Assembly (NCBI RefSeq): GCF_007859325.1
Contig: NZ_VOHK01000004.1
Coordinates: forward strand, 372,001-436,000
Source: Luteimonas marina
GTDB lineage: Bacteria > Pseudomonadota > Gammaproteobacteria > Xanthomonadales > Xanthomonadaceae
Direction of reading: 5' to 3'
Length of the DNA stretch: 64,000 nucleotides
Shown here one piece after another: positions 59,238 through 64,000 of this stretch. The notes under the pieces are model-generated. The model ran no database searches. It was given only the letters and a program-made list of their open reading frames with translations, and was not told where the DNA came from. A program made the position numbers and the translations under genes. Each line of letters starts with the position of its first letter. Within the stretch, counting starts at the first letter, position 1.

Positions 59238-60469
59238 GGCTCCGCTCCCACCCGCAACGCCGCGGGGCGATACGGCCGCAGCACCAGGTCGCGGCCGACG
59301 AGGACGCGCACCGGCATCCCGGCGCGAATGGTCAGCGTGGGCTGCACGTCTAGGTTGCGCCGCGTGACCTCCTGGCCGACCTGATTGATGACTTCCTGCG
59401 CGCTGTCGCGGCCGGCATACACGATGCGGTTGCCGTCACGGTTCTCCGGCGCGGCCAGCTCGGCGCCGACGCCCAGCAGCGTGGTCAGCGCGGCGCCGGC
59501 GAACAGGCGGCGCCAGTGCATGTTCACGCCGTCCTCAAGCCCGGCGTAGCCTGCGGGATCGGCGCCAACGAAGCCGTCCAGCGTCAGCGAGGACGTGTCC
59601 GGCAGGATCACGCGCTGCCAGACCACCTGCACGCGACGCTGGCCGTAGCCGACGTCGCTGTCGTAGCGCCCGAGCAGCCGCGAACCCTGCGGGATCAGGA
59701 GATGCCGCCCGGTCGCGGTGTCATACACGGGTTCGGTCACGGTCGCGATGACCTCGCCCGGCAGGTCGGAGCGGATGCCCGTCACCAGCGCCGCGGCGAT
59801 CACCGTCCCGGCCATGACCTGATAGGGCGACGCCGGCGGCTGCAACTCGCCGCGGTTGCGGGTTTCAGTGGCGGTCGTCGGCGACTGTTCGCCCTGCGGG
59901 GGCGACAAGCCAGCGAGCAACGAATCGAACTGCGACGGAGCCGAAAGCGATCCCGTCGCCGCGCCATCGACGCCGCGCGACGCACGCGCGCCACCGCCGA
60001 AGAACACCGGCGAGCGCATGGCCTCCTCCGCTTCCTTCACCTGCGCCAGTCGTTCGGCTTCGGCGGGATCTTCGCCGTAGGCGTAGCCCTGCGCCTCGCG
60101 CTCGGCGCGCAGGATCGGTGCGCCCAGGTCGCCGGGCAGCGGTTCGCCGAGTTCCGGCACGTCGGGCGGCAACGCCTCGTCCTCCTCCGGCATGGCCAGG
60201 AGCGGCGGCGGCAACTTGGTGTAGTCCTCCGGCAGCCGATCCAGCGCCTCGGTACGGGCGATCCGCTCGACGTTGTGCAGCTCGCCCGGCCCCTCCATCG
60301 CCCGCCGCTGCGACGAGTGCAGCGACCACCAGGTCGCGCCGAGTATCGCCAGCACCAGCGCGCCCGACAGCGCGACCAGCATCCGGCGGTTCAGGCGCGT
60401 GACCGGCCGCGGCGGCGCGCGCAGCGCGACGGACTCGGGCGGCAGCTTCGGGGCGGCTTGCGTTTCCAT
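59234..60469 (-). CDS. trbI: Conjugal transfer protein TrbI (VirB10-like)
   Basis: TrbI spans from the inner membrane to the outer-membrane core of the mating channel. The 411-residue product has a short cytoplasmic end, one membrane helix (about 30-48), a Pro-rich linker (PPPLLAMPEEDEALPPDVPE), and a VirB10 C-terminal domain: YQVMAGTVIAAALVTGIRSD, LLIPQGSRLLGRYDS, and IRAGMPVRVLVGRDLVL at the end. ATG at 60469, one base after the trbG stop. The end overlaps DUF2274. Confidence 0.95.
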   Translation of the reverse strand: METQAAPKLPPESVALRAPPRPVTRLNRRMLVALSGALVLAILGATWWSLHSSQRRAMEGPGELHNVERIARTEALDRLPEDYTKLPPPLLAMPEEDEALPPDVPELGEPLPGDLGAPILRAEREAQGYAYGEDPAEAERLAQVKEAEEAMRSPVFFGGGARASRGVDGAATGSLSAPSQFDSLLAGLSPPQGEQSPTTATETRNRGELQPPASPYQVMAGTVIAAALVTGIRSDLPGEVIATVTEPVYDTATGRHLLIPQGSRLLGRYDSDVGYGQRRVQVVWQRVILPDTSSLTLDGFVGADPAGYAGLEDGVNMHWRRLFAGAALTTLLGVGAELAAPENRDGNRIVYAGRDSAQEVINQVGQEVTRRNLDVQPTLTIRAGMPVRVLVGRDLVLRPYRPAALRVGAEP

Positions 60470-60470
60470 C

Positions 60471-61451
60471 TCAGCGCCTGTCCGCGCGGTCGGTGCGCTC
60501 GATGCGCACCACCTCGGCCCGATCGCCGCCCAGGCGCAGTTCCGCGGCGCCGAACAGCCGATCGACGACGTAGTACGGCGCGAGGTAGCGGTAATTCACC
60601 AACTGGCCTTCGCCGCGTGGCCCGACCACGAACAGCGGCGGCAGTTCGCCCTGCGCGATCCCGGCCGGGAACTGGATGTAGACCGCGCGACCGTCGTCGA
60701 ACGCCTGCCGCGGGCGCCACGGCGCATTCGCGCCGGTGATCGCGTAGCGGAAGCGCAAGTCCTGCAGCGGCAATCCGACCTGCGTTGGCGGCTGCGCTTC
60801 CTGCGCGCGCCGTTGCAGCGCCCGCATCCGATCCTGCGGATAGTCCCACGACACCGACGCCATCCACGTCTGTTCGGTCGAGGTCAGTTCGATCAGGTAC
60901 GTGCGCCGGTCGGTGGTAATGACTAGGTTCGTCTGCAGGTCGGGGCGCGTCGGCTTCACCAGCACGCTCACGCGCTGTTCCCCGCCGCTGCCGCTGACGG
61001 TATCGCCGACGACCCAGCGCACGGTGTCGCCAGCGGCCATCGTGACCAACTGCTCGCCCGGCTGCAGCGCGATCAGCGTCACCCGGCCGGGACTGGCGTA
61101 GACCTGGTACAGCGCCCCCTCGACGTAAGGCCAGACCTGGGTCGCGTTGACGAAGCCCCCGCGCACCGGCGCCACCCGCGCCTCGTTCAGCGCCTGCGTC
61201 ACGCCTGTCTGCACGTCGGCAGGTTCGACCTTCGGCGTCGGCTTCACCGGCAACGGCTTCCACTGTCCGGGCCACCGCAGCGCCTCCGGTATCGCGAACG
61301 CCTCGGCAACCGCCGCGTCCGGTTCGACCTCGGCAATCGCCTCCACCGCCGGCTCGTCCAGCGTGATCGCCGGCGGCTTCTTCGCCGACGTCGCGCAGCC
61401 GGCCAGCGCGAGTCCCAGCGGCAACACAGCAACACGCATCCACACGTTCAT
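60471..61451 (-). CDS. trbG: Conjugal transfer protein TrbG (VirB9-like lipoprotein)
   Basis: TrbG is the outer-membrane-core partner of TrbI. The 326-residue product has a signal peptide with lipobox LALAGC (Cys at about residue 19), an acidic linker, then the VirB9/CagX domain with GRVTLIALQPGEQLVTMAAG, TTDRRTYLIELTST and FRYAITGANAPWRPRQAFDD, and the C-terminal LRLGGDRAEVVRIER. The longer open frame from 63632 is a shadow. ATG at 61451 overlaps the trbF stop (ATGA). Confidence 0.95.
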   Translation of the reverse strand: MNVWMRVAVLPLGLALAGCATSAKKPPAITLDEPAVEAIAEVEPDAAVAEAFAIPEALRWPGQWKPLPVKPTPKVEPADVQTGVTQALNEARVAPVRGGFVNATQVWPYVEGALYQVYASPGRVTLIALQPGEQLVTMAAGDTVRWVVGDTVSGSGGEQRVSVLVKPTRPDLQTNLVITTDRRTYLIELTSTEQTWMASVSWDYPQDRMRALQRRAQEAQPPTQVGLPLQDLRFRYAITGANAPWRPRQAFDDGRAVYIQFPAGIAQGELPPLFVVGPRGEGQLVNYRYLAPYYVVDRLFGAAELRLGGDRAEVVRIERTDRADRR

Positions 61452-62149
61452 GGCGTCACTCCTTCGGTATCGAGTTCGCGGCTCCACGAGAGCCCGTTGA
61501 CGTAGATCCCCAGCGGATTGCGGCGCAGTGCTTCGGCGGTGCGCGGCGGTTGCAGCACGAACGAGATGACCGCCGTCCACCGCTCCAGCCCCGCGCCGGC
61601 ACCATCGACGTAGCGCCGCTCCGTCCAGCGCACCTGGAATGAGCTGTCGCTGAGCCGCACGACGCTGGTGATCTGCACCACCACCGTCTCGCGGCCGATG
61701 CGCGCGAAGGGATCGTTGCTGCGCGCATGGTCGTTCAACGCCGCCGCGCCCCGGTCGGTGGCGTAGCCGTAGGCGTCGAGCCAGTTCTGCCGCACCACCA
61801 CCGGGTCGATCGACAGCGAACGCACAAGCGTCACGAAGCGCGCGAGGTGGTGCGCCATCTGTGCTTCGGTCGGCCGGTATGGCGTCACTGCTTCGCCCAC
61901 CGCGCGCACCTGCCCGCCGCTGTCCACTTCCACCACGTAGGGCGTGACGATGGACTGCGCCGAGCGCCAGACCAGCCCGGCGGCCATGCCGATGGCGAGC
62001 AGCAGGCAGCCGAAGGCCATCAGCCGCCAGTTCGCCGCCTGCGCGGTCGTCGTGCCCAACCGCTTGTCCCAGACCTGCCCGGCCGCTTGGTATGGCGTTG
62101 CCGGTTCCGGTGTCTCCGCATAGCGCACGCGCGGTCGTCTGAAGCGCAT
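61448..62149 (-). CDS. trbF: Conjugal transfer protein TrbF (VirB8-like)
   Basis: TrbF is an inner-membrane assembly factor of the type IV secretion channel. The 233-residue product has a cytoplasmic N-terminus (RRPRVRYAETPEPATPYQAA), one membrane helix (about 43-62), and the VirB8 NTF2-like periplasmic domain (QNWLDAYGYATDRGAAALND, VVVQITSVVRLSDSSFQVRW, NPLGIYVNGLSWSREL). Start ATG at 62149, 12 nt after trbL; end overlaps trbG. Confidence 0.95.
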   Translation of the reverse strand: MRFRRPRVRYAETPEPATPYQAAGQVWDKRLGTTTAQAANWRLMAFGCLLLAIGMAAGLVWRSAQSIVTPYVVEVDSGGQVRAVGEAVTPYRPTEAQMAHHLARFVTLVRSLSIDPVVVRQNWLDAYGYATDRGAAALNDHARSNDPFARIGRETVVVQITSVVRLSDSSFQVRWTERRYVDGAGAGLERWTAVISFVLQPPRTAEALRRNPLGIYVNGLSWSRELDTEGVTP

Positions 62150-62161
62150 CGTCTCTCTCCT

Positions 62162-63280
62162 TTACCGATTCGAGGGATCGCGCAGGCTCGGCGACGCACC
62201 GCCACCACCCGCATCGCCGCTGCGCAGTGCGTGCGCAGCCATCGCCGCGCCGTGCATCGCGCTCCTGCCGCGCTCGCGCAGCCGCTGCGCCCAGGCAGGT
62301 GTCTCGCCTGTACCCTGGGGTCTTGTCGTCGCAGGCGTGCCACCGCCACCGCGCGGTGCGGAGGCAGCAGAGGCAGAGGCCGTCTTCGCCGCCATCGCGG
62401 CGCGGCCCACACCAACGGCGGCACCGACTGCGGTGACGCTGCCGGCCACGCCCAGAGCGGTGCCCGCCGCGGCGCCGGCACTGAGCTGCGGTCCGCCCGA
62501 TACCAAGCCGGTCGCGATGCCAGGTCCGAAGATCCCGAGCCCAAGCAACGTCAGAGATCCGAGCATCACCGCCAGCGCGTAGTCGAGCGACGGCTCGTCC
62601 GGCACCATGCGGAACTCGTCGAACAGCCCCGTGCCGATGCCGACGATCACCGCCAACACCAGCACCTTGATCCCGGACGACACCACGTTGCCCAGCACCT
62701 TCTCGGCCAGGAACGCGGTCTTGTTCCACAGCGCGAACGGCACCAGCACAAAACCCGCCAACGTGGTCAACTTGAACTCGATCAACGTGACGAACAGCTG
62801 CACCGACAGCACGAAGAAACTGACGATGACGACCAGCCAGGCCAGGAACAGCACGACGATGGGATCGAGGTTGGCGAACACCTGCGGGAAGCCCGCCAAA
62901 TCGCCGATCTGGTCGAGGATCGGCTGGCCGGCATCCACGCCGACCTTTGCAAGCCGCCCCGGCTGCAGAAACTCGGCCTCGCTGATCATCGAACCCGATG
63001 CGGTCAGTCCGAGTCCCGCGAACGAGCGGAACAGGATGCCGGCCAGCGCATTGAAGTTGCCGAGGATGAAGGCGAAGGCACCGACGTAGAGCACCTTGCG
63101 GATCAGCCGGCCCATCACGTCCTGCCCGCCCATCGCCCAGAACAGGCCGGCGAGCGTCATGTCGATGACGACCAGCGTGGCGGTCAGGAACGCGACCTCG
63201 CCCCCGAGCAGGCCGAAGCCCGAGTCGATGTAGCGGGAATACACATCGAGGAAGCGGTCGATGACCGTGATGTCGTCCAC
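62162..63280 (-). CDS. trbL: P-type conjugative transfer protein TrbL (VirB6-like)
   Basis: TrbL is a polytopic inner-membrane channel component. The 372-residue product has about six hydrophobic segments (for example LDPIVVLFLAWLVVIVSFFV and LAVMLGSLTLLGLGIFGPGI), the FIEFKL-type region (LFVTLIEFKLTTLAGFVLVP) and a low-complexity Ala/Gly/Thr/Arg cytoplasmic tail of about 90 residues. The start is GTG at 63280 with GGAG 8 nt upstream; no ATG is nearby. It is 12 nt downstream of trbJ. Confidence 0.94.
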   Translation of the reverse strand: MDDITVIDRFLDVYSRYIDSGFGLLGGEVAFLTATLVVIDMTLAGLFWAMGGQDVMGRLIRKVLYVGAFAFILGNFNALAGILFRSFAGLGLTASGSMISEAEFLQPGRLAKVGVDAGQPILDQIGDLAGFPQVFANLDPIVVLFLAWLVVIVSFFVLSVQLFVTLIEFKLTTLAGFVLVPFALWNKTAFLAEKVLGNVVSSGIKVLVLAVIVGIGTGLFDEFRMVPDEPSLDYALAVMLGSLTLLGLGIFGPGIATGLVSGGPQLSAGAAAGTALGVAGSVTAVGAAVGVGRAAMAAKTASASAASAPRGGGGTPATTRPQGTGETPAWAQRLRERGRSAMHGAAMAAHALRSGDAGGGGASPSLRDPSNR

Positions 63281-63292
63281 GTCCGCGCTCCG

Positions 63293-64000
63293 TCAATCGC
63301 CGTAGAACCGCACCGGCGTCGGCGTGTACGGCACGCCCTCGCCGCGGAACCGCCGGCGCACCTCGCGCGCCTGCTCGTGCACGGCCAGCGTGCGCGCGTG
63401 CTCCAGCGCCACCGCGCGATCCTGCGCAAGCTGGAGCTGTTGGCCCTGGATCGCCTGTCGTGCCTGCAGCGCCAGCAACTGGTTCGTCGCCTGCACCGCC
63501 TGCAACTGCCCGGCCGCCGACTGGCTGCGCGCCACCAGGTCGCCCAGCGCCCGTTCGTCGATGGCGAAGTTCTCCACCGCCTGCGCCTGCAGTCGGGTCG
63601 CGGTGTGCAGCGCCTCCAACGAATTGCGCCAACGCTCGCGCGCGTCACTCGCCATTTCGCCACCGCTGACCGCGGCCGTGTAGCGTTCCGGGTACAGACG
63701 TCGGAACTGCTCGTCCATGCGCGAGACCTCGAACGCCAGCCCGCGGGCCTCGTCGATCAGTCGCTGGCTGTCGGCCAGTGCAGACCGCAGCTCCTGCAAG
63801 GCGCTGAAGTCGAGGCCGGTCAGGTTGCGGGCGTCGTTCGCCAGCATCTGCGCTTCGTTCTGTAGCTGGCGCACCTGGTTGTTGATCTGTTCCAGCGTGC
63901 GCGCGGCGGTGAGCAGGTTCTGCTGGAAGTTGGCCGGGTCGAACACGACCGCCTGCGCGTGCGCATGACCCGCAAACAGCGCACCGGCCACCAACAGGGA
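63293..64000 (-). CDS. trbJ: P-type conjugative transfer protein TrbJ (5' end outside window)
   Basis: TrbJ is an exported VirB5-like component associated with mating contact and entry exclusion in this type of system. The visible 235 codons begin within the signal peptide (SLLVAGALFAGHAHAQ, cleavage after AHA) and continue as a long helical protein rich in Gln and Ala (LEQINNQVRQLQNEAQMLAN, AVQATNQLLALQARQAIQGQ), ending FRGEGVPYTPTPVRFYGD. The true start codon is just beyond the right edge. It leads trbL-F-G-I. Confidence 0.92.
   Translation of the reverse strand, partial: SLLVAGALFAGHAHAQAVVFDPANFQQNLLTAARTLEQINNQVRQLQNEAQMLANDARNLTGLDFSALQELRSALADSQRLIDEARGLAFEVSRMDEQFRRLYPERYTAAVSGGEMASDARERWRNSLEALHTATRLQAQAVENFAIDERALGDLVARSQSAAGQLQAVQATNQLLALQARQAIQGQQLQLAQDRAVALEHARTLAVHEQAREVRRRFRGEGVPYTPTPVRFYGD

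Larger units (their letters stand above)
56560..64000. mobile_element. One end of a Trb-type integrative conjugative element (continues beyond window)
   Basis: The stretch contains five type IV secretion genes in the order trbJ-L-F-G-I, then DUF2274 and an AlpA-like regulator, all on the minus strand with tiny gaps or overlaps, and three AT-richer cargo genes at the end. This order is characteristic of chromosomal ICEs related to those with TraG/TrbBCDE modules; trbB-E, the coupling protein and relaxase are expected outside the window to the right. The exact left boundary is not determined. Confidence 0.75.

Overview
The window is high-GC DNA (about 70% by eye), densely packed with genes, many of them joined by 4-nt ATGA/GTGA overlaps. 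Gene content and order (pilMNOPQ divergent from a PBP1A gene; rpoZ-gmk-yicC-rph-rdgB-hemW; mreBCD-mrdA-rodA-mltB-rlpA-dacC-ybeD-lipB-lipA; DUF1631 next to a PilZ protein; dxs) point to a gammaproteobacterium of the Xanthomonadaceae/Lysobacteraceae, most like Lysobacter or Luteimonas. This is inferred from synteny and protein resemblance; no database search was run.

Layout. 1-4251 (-) is the type IV pilus alignment operon pilMNOPQ, with pilQ cut by the window edge. 4527-7091 (+) is the divergent bifunctional penicillin-binding protein mrcA. 7303-13711 holds a conserved hypothetical gene, citrate synthase gltA, zinc-independent ribosomal protein L31 (rpmE2), an odd nucleoside hydrolase, recG and ridA. 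13992-21377 is a stringent-response and nucleotide block: spoT, rpoZ, gmk and yicC on the minus strand, then rph, rdgB and hemW on the plus strand. 21455-24213 is a DUF1631 protein overlapping a PilZ-domain protein. 24374-28405 is pepQ and a proton-pumping pyrophosphatase that carries an extra C-terminal OmpA-like domain. 28480-30840 holds two exported or accessory proteins, one an RTX-repeat protein with an M91-type metallopeptidase end. Then come ppa, the tail-specific protease prc, and the lipoylation pair lipB-lipA with ybeD.

36488-47451 (-) is a cell-wall and cell-shape region: a CsgG-like exported protein, dacC, rlpA, mltB, rodA, mrdA, mreD, mreC and mreB. Together these encode the elongasome (MreBCD scaffold, RodA glycosyltransferase, PBP2 transpeptidase) and the hydrolases and carboxypeptidase that trim its product. 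47766-52986 (+) has a PfkB sugar/nucleoside kinase, an HNH endonuclease, a proline-rich modular protein of unknown function and dxs. 53038-56151 has small accessory genes: a degenerate TraB/GumN protein, a DUF985 cupin, a YkgJ cysteine-cluster protein and tiny hypothetical proteins.

From about 56.6 kb to the end lies one end of an integrative conjugative element: the Trb type IV secretion genes trbJ (partial), trbL, trbF, trbG and trbI, then DUF2274 and AlpA-type genes, and finally a visibly AT-richer three-gene cassette (membrane zinc-ribbon protein, PD-(D/E)xK-like protein, membrane-anchored protein). That cassette is the best candidate for an undescribed system here.

Intergenic spaces are filled by at least seven families of short dispersed inverted repeats. 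One copy has become the C-terminal tail of MreC and another sits where the native start of LipB should be.
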